Both the position numbers and the translations under genes were made by a program. Below the pieces are notes generated by a model. The model was not told the DNA's origin and made no database searches. It worked only from the letters and a program-made list of their open reading frames with translations. A DNA stretch of 64,000 nt from Planctomycetaceae bacterium (GTDB lineage Bacteria; Planctomycetota; Planctomycetia; Pirellulales; Pirellulaceae), in the NCBI GenBank assembly GCA_020638995.1, contig JACKHM010000004.1:1116001-1180000 (forward strand), written 5' to 3'. Of the stretch, positions 45,202-54,800 are shown in pieces (position 1 is the stretch's first letter; each line of letters begins with the position of its first letter).

Positions 45202-46197
45202 CTACAGATCGCCCGTCACTTCGCCCCGGTCGCGAGTTGCGTAGCCTCGCCAGACGGACAGATCGACCGTCTCGGAAGCAAAACGAACCGAACCGTCCAC
45301 TAGTCCAACCTGGGCTCCGCCGGGATGGTAGCTGCGCGAAGTAACGACGGCATAGGTGGTTTGGTTCGTCGTCTTGCCCTCGCGAGAGGAACTGAAGTCG
45401 ATGTCATAGTCCACCCCACCACTGGTATAAATTAATTCCGTATTTGGTGGAAATGTTCCCGTGAAGCCGGTTTGATGTGTTCGACCATCTACCCATTCCG
45501 TGTGTCCCGAGTCTGTCTTGAAATTGCCGCCAAACGCGACGACTTGAGCGGGAGTTGCTGGAATTGAGATTCCCAAGCCATTGGGGTTTCCACCATCGCG
45601 TAAGTACGGCGTCCACGCCTTAACTTCGCCAAAGGCAAGCGTGTGGCTTGTTCCGTCGACCACCGAAGCGAAGTTCAGCCGACCGTTCGGGTACGCGATA
45701 CCGTTGCCCCCAGTCCGCGAAGTTGGATCGAAAACGAACCAAGTGCCCATGTTGATGCCGTACGTCAACGGATAGTGAGTGAGGGCGCCATCGGGCCGTT
45801 CCCGGTCTCCAATGTCGCTGGGGCAAATGTAACTCGCGATCCGTTGCTGTGTCACGGCGGGCTGTGTCGCGTAGCTGACATTCCAATCGATTAAATCTTG
45901 GAGGTTCTCTTGTTCAAGGAACGACAGCAATCTCGCTTGAGGCGAAAAGCTGTCCGCTGTGGCTCCAGTGGGAATTAATGCCGACGGCGGAAAAGCCTTG
46001 TAAGTATCGTGATAGTTGTGTAACGCCAGGCCGATTTGCTTGAGGTTGTTCCCGCAGGACATTCGCCTCGCAGCTTCACGAGCGGCCTGAACGGCTGGCA
46101 ACAGGAGCGCCACGAGAATTCCGATGATCGCAATGACTACGAGTAGTTCGACCAAGGTAAATGCCCGTCGTCGTGAATGATAGGTGTTGTAATTCAT
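45202..46197 (-). CDS. DUF1559 pilin-like protein 1
   Basis: 331 residues from the ATG with GGAG 8 nt upstream. The N terminus has a short basic leader (SRRRAFTLVELLVVIAIIGI) ending in a type IV prepilin-like cleavage/methylation site (F/TLVELL) and a hydrophobic helix, then the DUF1559 domain, with SCGNNLKQIGLALHNYHD after the helix and GLVDGSVRFASETVD near the end (the H-X9-DG type tail). Planctomycetes have dozens of these; their role is unknown but they are type II/IV pilin-like. Tandem partner of the next gene, sharing the same beginning and end. The HemP-like gene follows closely. Confidence 0.93.
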   Translation of the reverse strand: MNYNTYHSRRRAFTLVELLVVIAIIGILVALLLPAVQAAREAARRMSCGNNLKQIGLALHNYHDTYKAFPPSALIPTGATADSFSPQARLLSFLEQENLQDLIDWNVSYATQPAVTQQRIASYICPSDIGDRERPDGALTHYPLTYGINMGTWFVFDPTSRTGGNGIAYPNGRLNFASVVDGTSHTLAFGEVKAWTPYLRDGGNPNGLGISIPATPAQVVAFGGNFKTDSGHTEWVDGRTHQTGFTGTFPPNTELIYTSGGVDYDIDFSSSREGKTTNQTTYAVVTSRSYHPGGAQVGLVDGSVRFASETVDLSVWRGYATRDRGEVTGDL

Positions 46198-46286
46198 TGT
46201 CGATACTCCACAACATCTTGTGTTATTGATACTAGACAACTATTGATGATTGCGCCGCTCTAATGCAACGAGTAAGTCCAATCGCG

Positions 46287-47312
46287 TTAGGGTAACTGAA
46301 CCGCTTCCCCACCATTTCGGGAAGCCATGCCTCGCCAAACGCTAAGGTCGACGGTCTCGGAAGTGCTACGCACCGAACCGTCTACAAGAGCAGACTGCAC
46401 GACTCCTGGGTGATAACTTCGCGAAGTGACTGCGGCGTAGGTCGGTATTGAATTCGCGGTGTTTTCGGAGCGTGAGATCAGGTCAATGTCATAGCTTGCG
46501 CCACCAGTGTTTAAAAGAACTTCTGTATTCGGCGTGAATACAGCCGTAAAACCCGTTTCGTGCGTCTTTCCATCAACCCACTCGGTGTGTCCTGTTTGAC
46601 TGACCGTAGCCGATGCGGCATATCCAACAACTTGCGAAGTTGAGGTTGGAAGCGGGGCATTTGGGCCGTTGGGAATTCCGGGTTTGACGTTTGCCTGATA
46701 TGCCTTTATTTCTGAGAAGGCCAATGTGTTGCTCATACCATCGATATACGCACCATCGGTGAGTCGCTCGTTGACGACAAATGCCCCATTACCACTCTTA
46801 GAATTGGGTGCATCGAATACCATCCAAGTTCCTACGTTTGCACCATAGTTCAGTGGGAAATGCGTTGCTCCGGGGAGGCTCGACGGAGCCCGCTCTCGAG
46901 CATTCACTTCGCTCGGGCAGACGTAAGTCGGGATTTTCATCCGGGTGACCTGCGCGTGCTGAGGTGCATTCACTAAATCGTTGTACTTGTATCTAAAATC
47001 AATCAGGTCCTGCAGATTTTTCTGTTCCATATACGGTAAGATGCGCGCCTGAAGCGACCATGTGGCGCCACTACCACCCGCTGGCGGCAGGCACGAAAAC
47101 GGAGGCACACATCTGAATGTGTCCATATAGTTATGCGAAGCTAGGACCATCTGTTTCAGGTTGTTTGAGCATTGCATCCGACGTCCCGCCTCGCGGGCGG
47201 CTTGGACAGCCGGTAAGAGCAGTGCCACGAGGATTCCGATGATCGCGATGACTACAAGCAGTTCGACAAGCGTGAATGCGTTGTTCTTCGAGGTGGTTGA
47301 TCGGGAGTACAT
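46287..47312 (-). CDS. DUF1559 pilin-like protein 2
   Basis: 341 residues. Leader MYSRSTTSKNNAFTLVELLV with a prepilin-type processing site, hydrophobic helix, then QCSNNLKQMVLASHNYMDT and the same C-terminal SALVDGSVRSTSETVDLSVW tail as its neighbour. The two are tandem paralogues, the gap between them is under 90 nt, and they are probably one operon. No secretin, peptidase or platform gene is adjacent; the GspE-type ATPase about 3 kb away is the nearest machine part. Confidence 0.93.
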   Translation of the reverse strand: MYSRSTTSKNNAFTLVELLVVIAIIGILVALLLPAVQAAREAGRRMQCSNNLKQMVLASHNYMDTFRCVPPFSCLPPAGGSGATWSLQARILPYMEQKNLQDLIDFRYKYNDLVNAPQHAQVTRMKIPTYVCPSEVNARERAPSSLPGATHFPLNYGANVGTWMVFDAPNSKSGNGAFVVNERLTDGAYIDGMSNTLAFSEIKAYQANVKPGIPNGPNAPLPTSTSQVVGYAASATVSQTGHTEWVDGKTHETGFTAVFTPNTEVLLNTGGASYDIDLISRSENTANSIPTYAAVTSRSYHPGVVQSALVDGSVRSTSETVDLSVWRGMASRNGGEAVQLP

Positions 47313-47550
47313 TGGCCAGCTTTCTTAAATCGAGGTGGGCGTAGTGGTGGGGCAGTGGCTGGCTGACTGCGCTGGCTTGCTGCAAGTGAGACTCAGTATC
47401 AGTAGTGTTGATAGCCATGTCAACCCCCTGAGAATTGGAATTGTCGTGGTCCAGCCTTTGCGTTTTCTCCTTGATTCGTGGCACATACACGGGGTTTCTA
47501 GTAGCATGAGCGAGTCCTTCTGGGTGCCCTATTTCCAGTGGAGATGCTAA

Positions 47551-48819
47551 ATGTCGAAGATCGTCCGAATCTTGTCACGGATCCTAGGTTGCGCGTTTTT
47601 CGCCGGGCTCACATTTGCCGTAACTACACCCTTGCGTGCTGGCGACTGGGCAACGTGGCGAGGACCGAACCTGAATGGCATCGCTGCGGAGGGGCAGACC
47701 CCGCCCGTCGCGTGGAGTGACAACAAGGCCATCGTCTGGAAGACGCCTGTTCCTGGACGTGGCCATTCCTCGCCCATAGTTTTCGGGGACAGGATCTTTC
47801 TGACAACCGCGGACGACTCATCGCAAACGCAGGGAGTCGTGGCGTTTGATCGCTTCACCGGCAAGCAGCTTTGGATGGTCCCGGTCAGCCAAGGTGGCTT
47901 TCCCGAAACGCACAAAAAAAACACACATGCCACACCATCGGTCGCCTGCGATGGGGAGCGGTTGTTCGTTTCATTTCATCATCACGGGCGCATCCAGGTT
48001 TCGGCCTTGTCTTTGGATGGCAAGAGGTTGTGGCAACAGAACGTCGGCAACTACGACCCCCAGCAATATAAATATGGATATGCGCCCTCGCCGATGCTCT
48101 ATCAATCGCGAGTTTTGGTCTGTGCAGACTACGAAGGAGGCGGATGGATCGCCGCACTCGACGGCAAATCAGGCGAAACTCGTTGGCGTGTTGCTCGACC
48201 ACGGAAGCTCAGCTTTTCGTCACCGGTCGTTGCCAACATTGGTGGTCGCGATCAGCTGCTGATCAGCGGTACTGAGCAGGTCGCCAGCTATGATCCGAAC
48301 AATGGCAGGCAACTATGGACTACCCCCGCTACGACCATGGCAACCTGTGGAACAATGGTCTGGGATGGCGATCTGGTCTTCGCCAGCGGTGGTTACCCAA
48401 AATCGGAAACCGTTTGCCTGAATGGCAGAAGCGGTCAACTTTTGTGGCGAAATGATCAGAAGTGCTATGAGCAATCAATGCTGGCTTTTGAAGGGCACGT
48501 TTATGCTGTTACCGATCGGGGCATCGCATATTGTTGGCGAGCCTACGATGGCACTGAGATGTGGTCGGCACGACTTGAAGGCGGCGCCGTCAGTTCATCT
48601 CCGACTCTCGCCAACGGAAATATCTACTCGGCCAACGAACGTGGCACCTTTTACGTGTTCAAGGCGCAGCCGACGCGGTTTGAACTAGTTGCCCGCAATC
48701 AGCTAGGCGATGAAGCCTTTGCCACGCCGTCGATTTGCGACGGCCAAATCTACATGCGGACTGCTTTCAACATAGGCGGAAGCCGCCAGGAATGGCTGTA
48801 CTGCATCGGCTCCCATTGA
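47551..48819 (+). CDS. Exported PQQ-like (BamB-type) beta-propeller protein
   Basis: 422 residues with a signal peptide (RILGCAFFAGLTFAVTTPLRA) and GTGGAG upstream of the ATG. After GDWATWRGPNLNGIAAEGQ comes an eight-bladed PQQ-type propeller with repeated 'DGKSGETRWRVARPRKLSFS' and 'GRSGQLLWRND' tryptophan-docking motifs. The planctomycete versions beginning with WRGP are usually called outer membrane protein assembly factor BamB-like or PQQ dehydrogenase-like; neither a bound PQQ nor a haem site is shown by the sequence. Periplasmic. Confidence 0.87.
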   Translation: MSKIVRILSRILGCAFFAGLTFAVTTPLRAGDWATWRGPNLNGIAAEGQTPPVAWSDNKAIVWKTPVPGRGHSSPIVFGDRIFLTTADDSSQTQGVVAFDRFTGKQLWMVPVSQGGFPETHKKNTHATPSVACDGERLFVSFHHHGRIQVSALSLDGKRLWQQNVGNYDPQQYKYGYAPSPMLYQSRVLVCADYEGGGWIAALDGKSGETRWRVARPRKLSFSSPVVANIGGRDQLLISGTEQVASYDPNNGRQLWTTPATTMATCGTMVWDGDLVFASGGYPKSETVCLNGRSGQLLWRNDQKCYEQSMLAFEGHVYAVTDRGIAYCWRAYDGTEMWSARLEGGAVSSSPTLANGNIYSANERGTFYVFKAQPTRFELVARNQLGDEAFATPSICDGQIYMRTAFNIGGSRQEWLYCIGSH

Positions 48820-48834
48820 GGGTGACATTCCTAA

Positions 48835-51800
48835 TTATGCCTCCGGCGCAAAACCTCGCCGCATCGTATTCTCCGTAACCGTTCGGGGTACGACGAATTG
48901 CAAAACGTAGTCTGGGCCGCCGGCCTTGCTGCCGATCCCGGACATTTTGAAGCCGCCAAATGGTTGACGACCGACAATCGCGCCCGTGATCGTTCTGTTT
49001 AAGTAGAGATTCCCTACGATCATTTCGCGTCTCGCTCGTTCCAGATTCGCTGGGCTACGCGAGTAGAAACCGCCTGTCAGGGCGAAATCGGTACCGTTCG
49101 CGATTCTAAATGCTGCATCCAAATCTTTCGCATGAATGACTGCCAAAATAGGACCGAAGATTTCTTCCTGTGCCAAGCGTGAATTCGGTGCCACATCCGC
49201 ATAGATGTGCGGCCCAACAAAGAACCCTTGCTGAGCAAGTTCTGCAACGTCAACGGCCAGTTCCTCGCGGCCTTCGCGCTGACCGATTACAATGTATTCA
49301 TGAACTTTTGCTAGGGCGAATTGATCAATTACCGGTCCGACCGAAGTTGATGGGTATTCGGCGGGACCGACTTCCAGGCTTCGAGTTGCTTCGATCAAAC
49401 GTGCTAAAAAAGCGTCGTATATGTCGTCGAGTACGATCACGCGACTGCAAGCTGAGCACTTCTGTCCCTGGAACCCAAAGGCGCTCTTCACGGTTCCCAG
49501 CACAGCCTCGTCGAGATCTGCGTCTGAATCGACGATGATCGCATTCTTTCCACCCATCTCCGCAATTACGCGTTTAACGTGGCCGATGCCAGTCGCAGAG
49601 ACTTCCGCCGCGCGACAGTTGATCGCGAGTCCAACCTCGCGTGAACCAGTAAACACGATCAATGCAACGTCCGGATGTTCGACGAGTGCTGCTCCAACTA
49701 CTTCTCCTTTTCCGGGAAGGAAATTGGCCACACCAGTCGGCAAGCCCGCGCGCCGCAGAATTTCCATGAATCGAGCGGCAATGACGGAGGACTGTTCAGC
49801 TGGCTTCAAAACGACGGTATTTCCGGTCGCCATTGCTGCTACCGACATGCCTGTGAGAATCGCCAAGGGAAAATTCCAGGGTGCTATGACAGCCGTAACG
49901 CCCCGTGGCAGATACTCGAATCGATTTTCTTCCCCGGGAACGTCGGCACCGTTTGGCTGGGCGATCGCAATCGCACAATCCGCATAGTACTCGCAAAAAT
50001 CAATCGCCTCGCAGACATCGTTCGTTGCTTCGCGCCACCCCTTTCCACATTCGTACACTTCCAACGCCGACAACTCGAAGAACTGGTCTCGCATCAGCTG
50101 TGCCGCGCGGCGGATGATGTCCGCGCGTTTCTCAACCGATTCATTGCGCCACGCTGCCAACGCCTGTTTCGCGGCGATTACCGCCTGGTCAACATTCGTC
50201 TTATTCGCCAGTGACACCGAACCCACAATACGCGTTCTGAATGACGGGTCGATGGATTCCAGTTGTTCTTCCGTCTCAATCTGCTGATCACCTACCACGA
50301 GTGGGTAATGTCGCCCCAATTCGGTCATTACTGTTTGCAGAGCTTCACGCATCGCGGAGCGATTGGATTCGTCGGAGAAATTAATTGGTGGCTGATTCCG
50401 AAACGTCGCTTCAAAACGCTGCCGCTGATTTGCGGCATTCATCCTTGATCCCGTCATAGCTTCCTCGTCTTTCTTGCAGGAGCTTTTGTGTTGAGCTTCG
50501 TGCGGGTTGCGAAGTAACTCATCTCGAGCTACCTGTTCGATAAAGCCGGCGCGCAGGAAGGAGTCATTTGAAGTGTTCTCCAAGAGTCGCCGCACCAAAT
50601 ACGCCATTCCCGGAATCAACTCACCGTACGGCATATAGATTCGCAGGCGGTGCCCTCTAGCAACTAAGGCGTGTTTTTCGCTGTCTGCCATTCCATAGAG
50701 CATCTGAATTTCAAACGCATTCTTTGCAATTCCGAGATGCTCGGCAGTCGCTAAACCATGAGCAATCGAACGAATGTTGTGTGTGCCCAGGGCCGGGCGG
50801 AGGAACTTGTGGTGCTCCATGACAAATCGCGTCGCACGCTCGAAACTGGCATCGGACTGCCACTTGCTCTGGTATACCGGAATGGGCCAACTATCTGCCT
50901 TCGCATGTACCGTCTCGTAGTCCCAATACGCACCTTTTACGAGTCGAACCCACACCGGGAGACCTCGACGTTTCACCCATTCGACGAGGTCCTGCAAATC
51001 GGTGGCCGCGTCTCGCAAGTAGCATTGCACAACAATTCCAACGTCGCCAATGTCACGGAACTCTTCCTCCTCGAGAACCTCCTTGAAAATTCGCAGCGTA
51101 AGGGCTTTCTTTTCATACGACTCCATATCGACATTGATGAACGCACCGTGATGCTTTGCGACTCTCAGCAATTCCCGCAATCGCTGGCCCGCACGCGAAA
51201 GTGCTCCGTCAGGATCAATAGCGTCAAACTGGGAATCCAGCGCTGAAAGTTTGATCGAAAGATTCATGCGAGGCACCTGATCAAGCACGCTCCGATCGAC
51301 AGTCGTTTCCAGCGGCCAACGATTTACTTCGGGAGCGACACTCTCGATCAAGTTCACATAGGCGTGAAAGAAGTGTTCTGCCTCACTATCGCTGGTAACT
51401 GCTTCCCCGAGAATGTCGAGGGTAAAGCCTCGTCCCTCACGACGTTCGCGTTGTGCGGCTTCAACAACCTCATTCACGTTCGTTCCTGCGATGAAACGAC
51501 GTGCAAGATCCATCGCACTTAAACGCGCGAGTCTAGCGATTGCCGCACGCGTCAGAGAAGTTCGCCTTCCAATGCCGAGAGCTGTGCGAACTGCCGCAGG
51601 GAGATGCGAGCGAACTTCGTTCAGGTACTCGTTTAAATGACCGACGACCGCTTCGTTGGTCTTTAGCATGGGAAGTACATCGACGAATCGGAATAATTGA
51701 ACTTTCAGCCCTTCATCCTGCATTGCCCAAGCCATCAGCCGCTCGTCCCACCAACGTCGCTGAAGTACGGTGGGCTGCTGCTCGTCAAGGTGATCGAACA

Positions 51801-51891
51801 AATAGCGTCCCAATTCTTGTGTTCGATCCTCGATCGCCGCGAGATCGCGGTCGGCAAAATCCGGGCGTTCGCTCCAAGGATCGTGCGTCAT
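48835..51891 (-). CDS. putA: Bifunctional proline dehydrogenase / glutamate semialdehyde dehydrogenase PutA
   Basis: 1018 residues from the ATG whose first bases overlap the lhr stop (ATGA). Residues about 100-470 are the FAD-dependent proline dehydrogenase barrel (NLSIKLSALDSQFDAIDP, FINVDMESYEKKAL, VRLVKGAYWDYET, GTHNIRSIAHGLA); residues about 510-1015 are the aldehyde dehydrogenase with the catalytic Cys near GQKCSACSRV and the Glu loop VIAEMGGKNAI. It oxidises proline to glutamate in two steps with channelling. There is no N-terminal DNA-binding domain, so it is not the autoregulatory trifunctional type, and it lacks the C-terminal extra domain of long PutAs. The lhr helicase is directly upstream and coupled. 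Confidence 0.96.
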   Translation of the reverse strand: MTHDPWSERPDFADRDLAAIEDRTQELGRYLFDHLDEQQPTVLQRRWWDERLMAWAMQDEGLKVQLFRFVDVLPMLKTNEAVVGHLNEYLNEVRSHLPAAVRTALGIGRRTSLTRAAIARLARLSAMDLARRFIAGTNVNEVVEAAQRERREGRGFTLDILGEAVTSDSEAEHFFHAYVNLIESVAPEVNRWPLETTVDRSVLDQVPRMNLSIKLSALDSQFDAIDPDGALSRAGQRLRELLRVAKHHGAFINVDMESYEKKALTLRIFKEVLEEEEFRDIGDVGIVVQCYLRDAATDLQDLVEWVKRRGLPVWVRLVKGAYWDYETVHAKADSWPIPVYQSKWQSDASFERATRFVMEHHKFLRPALGTHNIRSIAHGLATAEHLGIAKNAFEIQMLYGMADSEKHALVARGHRLRIYMPYGELIPGMAYLVRRLLENTSNDSFLRAGFIEQVARDELLRNPHEAQHKSSCKKDEEAMTGSRMNAANQRQRFEATFRNQPPINFSDESNRSAMREALQTVMTELGRHYPLVVGDQQIETEEQLESIDPSFRTRIVGSVSLANKTNVDQAVIAAKQALAAWRNESVEKRADIIRRAAQLMRDQFFELSALEVYECGKGWREATNDVCEAIDFCEYYADCAIAIAQPNGADVPGEENRFEYLPRGVTAVIAPWNFPLAILTGMSVAAMATGNTVVLKPAEQSSVIAARFMEILRRAGLPTGVANFLPGKGEVVGAALVEHPDVALIVFTGSREVGLAINCRAAEVSATGIGHVKRVIAEMGGKNAIIVDSDADLDEAVLGTVKSAFGFQGQKCSACSRVIVLDDIYDAFLARLIEATRSLEVGPAEYPSTSVGPVIDQFALAKVHEYIVIGQREGREELAVDVAELAQQGFFVGPHIYADVAPNSRLAQEEIFGPILAVIHAKDLDAAFRIANGTDFALTGGFYSRSPANLERARREMIVGNLYLNRTITGAIVGRQPFGGFKMSGIGSKAGGPDYVLQFVVPRTVTENTMRRGFAPEA

Positions 51892-54800
51892 GTCTGTCTC
51901 AAAGAACGAGAGGGAACGAGACTGGTCAATTCGGGTAATTGCTCTGGCTTTTGAGCCCCCTCGACCCAAGAGGATCGAATATGCGATTTTGACTCGCGCT
52001 TTCCGACTTGCAAGGCACGCCGCATTGTTGCCTCCTCGGTGAGGGGCAAATCCTCAAAGAAATCGATTCGATCCGACTGTTTCGCAGCGAGACATCGACC
52101 CGATCGGAAAATCAGCGCGTTTTGGGCATTCGCGGTAATGCGAGGGCCGGGCAGAACAATTCCAACGAGATTCAGTGGATCAGCCGCCGAGAGAACCAGC
52201 CAAGAGTCATCATCGCTCGTTTCGCGAACTGTGCGAAGTTCCCCAATAGCCGATTCGTTGGCAAATTGTTCACCAGCAACACCTGCGATGAAGCGACCAC
52301 CTTGGACTTCGGCTCGCAGTTCCAGTCGACGAAACACGCTCACCAGCTCATGCCATTGGGGTGCTGCTGCCTCACGAGCGAGTAGGTCTCTAAACACGAC
52401 TCCATAACGCCTTAACAACAAACGACACCACTGCTCCAAACGCGTTTCCGGACTGACTGCTGCAATCGGGCCAGGAAATCGCGACCAACGACCGACCGGC
52501 GCCGCAACAGCTGTGCCCATTATGCGACGGTTTCCCCGTCGACTCCCGGTCCGTTTGCTGGCGATCGCACGCACGGCACCGAACATGTCGCACGTCACTA
52601 GACCATGCGTCGATAATTCGCGGAGCGCACTTTCGATATGTGTGGGTAACAGCCCAGTGGCCGCTTTCAATTCCTGATAAAACAGCGCTCCACGTTCCGT
52701 CAAAGCCGTGAGAACTTCGGTACCGTAGGAACTGACGTTTGGCTGCTTGCCATCACGTTCGGTGTTCAACAACCACGGCAAGTCTTCACGGAGCACCAGA
52801 GAAATGGGCATCGATCGAGTCATGGCGGCGGCAAATCGCCGGCTCGCGTCGTCACGTCTCAGTGGCCGGAGGCGGCCCCAAGCGACTTCGCCCGCCATAA
52901 AGAGGTGATCCAACCATTGTGAGTCGTAGTTGTCACAACGCGCGGCGAGGATCTTCGATTCCCAGGCCCCGGCCGGAATCTCGAATCCTTGCAATTGAGC
53001 GATTGCCTCACGAACCCCCACTGCCCCACCCCACTTGCCGTCTTCTGACACGCGATGGCGACGAAGCAGAAATCGTATGTAGTCCTGCGGCGAGACGGGC
53101 TTAATCCTTTGCCGCAAACCCTCCACCGTAAGTCGGTGAATGCGGGTGAGTAGTCGCCGATCGCACCACTCGATTTCAACCACCCTCTCGGCCGACCGCG
53201 GCTCGCCCGTGAACTGGCCGCGAAGAACAACGCCCTGGCCCTCCAACGCTTCAAGCGACGCGTGAACGCTGCTTTCATGCAGTACGAGTTCCGACGCGAG
53301 GTGAGAAGCGGTAATTGGTCCGCGGATGAGCATGCGACCGCGGACCAATTCAACCCATGCGGCATTTCGTTCGGTCGGCCTATCCAATGCGGCAGGCAAA
53401 CGTACCTCAGGACTTGCAACAACGCCTTCGTAAACCGCCCGTACAATTGGCCAAGATTCAGCTGCGATCCATGCGGTCTCGCAACCCACGTGAATCTTCG
53501 CTGCTCTACCAGCAGCACAGAGCTGGTCGAAATATGATTGCCAAATTGCGGTTTCGTCGGCAGGAAGCATCACATGAGTGAGCAAAGCTTCATGCAATTC
53601 ATCCGCGTCTCGAACAACAGGCCAAGCGTCTGCACGAACTTGATCGATGGCCGCAGGATCGAATTTAGCCAGATCTCGGACGTCTTCGGCAGTGAAGCTC
53701 CTACGCATCGAAACAGCTCGCGTGCGCCGTTCTTCGAGCGGAGCATCGTCGAGGAACGCATACGGATTTGCGTTTAGCAACTCGTAGCTGAATGGCGAAG
53801 GCTCGCGTGTGTCACGTGCGACGAGTTCGATCTCGCCCTTTCCGGCGGCCTGCAACACTTTCACCCACCGCTTGACGTCCATCGCCTCAGTAAGACAGTC
53901 GTGCATGGTTTGTTGAACCAGCGGATGCTCGGGGATCTCGACGTCGCCATGATGGTTTTCCAGGCATCCGACTGTCTCTGGAAAGGCCGAGGCCAGCAGG
54001 TCGTCGGAGCGAAATCGTAGTAGATGAGGTGGCACCTTCTTGCCACCTTGTCGCCGTAGCACCGCCAGCGAACGAGTCACGTTCCAACGCCATCGCACTT
54101 GAAACATCGGCGCCGCGAGAACCGCTTGTTCGAGCAAATGCCTCGCGTTCTGAGGACCAAGCATTTTGAATAGCGAGTCGATCGGAAAGCTGTGCTGCGG
54201 CGACAGAGACAGCACGATGCCATTGTCCGTTGCGGCGGCCTGTAACTCAAAATCGAAGCTGCGGCAGAAACGCTTACGCAGCGCAAGTCCCCAAGCGCGA
54301 TTAATTCTCGCTCCTAAGGGAGAATGAATCACAAGTTGCATGCCGCCCGATTCATCGAAGAATCGCTCGAACACGATCTGGCTTGTCGTTGGTACCAATC
54401 CGATCGCAGCCAACTGCGACTCGACATAGGCTTGCGCCTGTTCGATCGCCCATTGACAGGCGCCGCAGTCATTTGTCAACTCAGTTGCTTGGACCGCGAT
54501 GTCGGCTCGCAGTCGCGATACTTCTTCTGACAACTCGATAGTCCGTCCCGGACCTTCGCCGAACCAAAATGGAACGCTGGGTGGCGCACCCTCCGCGTCG
54601 CGAACAATCACTTCGCCGCTACGAACTTGCTGTACGCGCCACGAAGTGTTACCGAGCAAAAAGACATCTCCGGCCATACTTTCGATGGCAAAATCCTCGT
54701 CTAAGGTCCCGACAAACGTCTTATCGGGTTCGGCGACAACGCGATATTCGGCCTTTTCGGGAATCGCTCCTCCCGAAGTAATCGCGGCAAGCCTCGCGCC

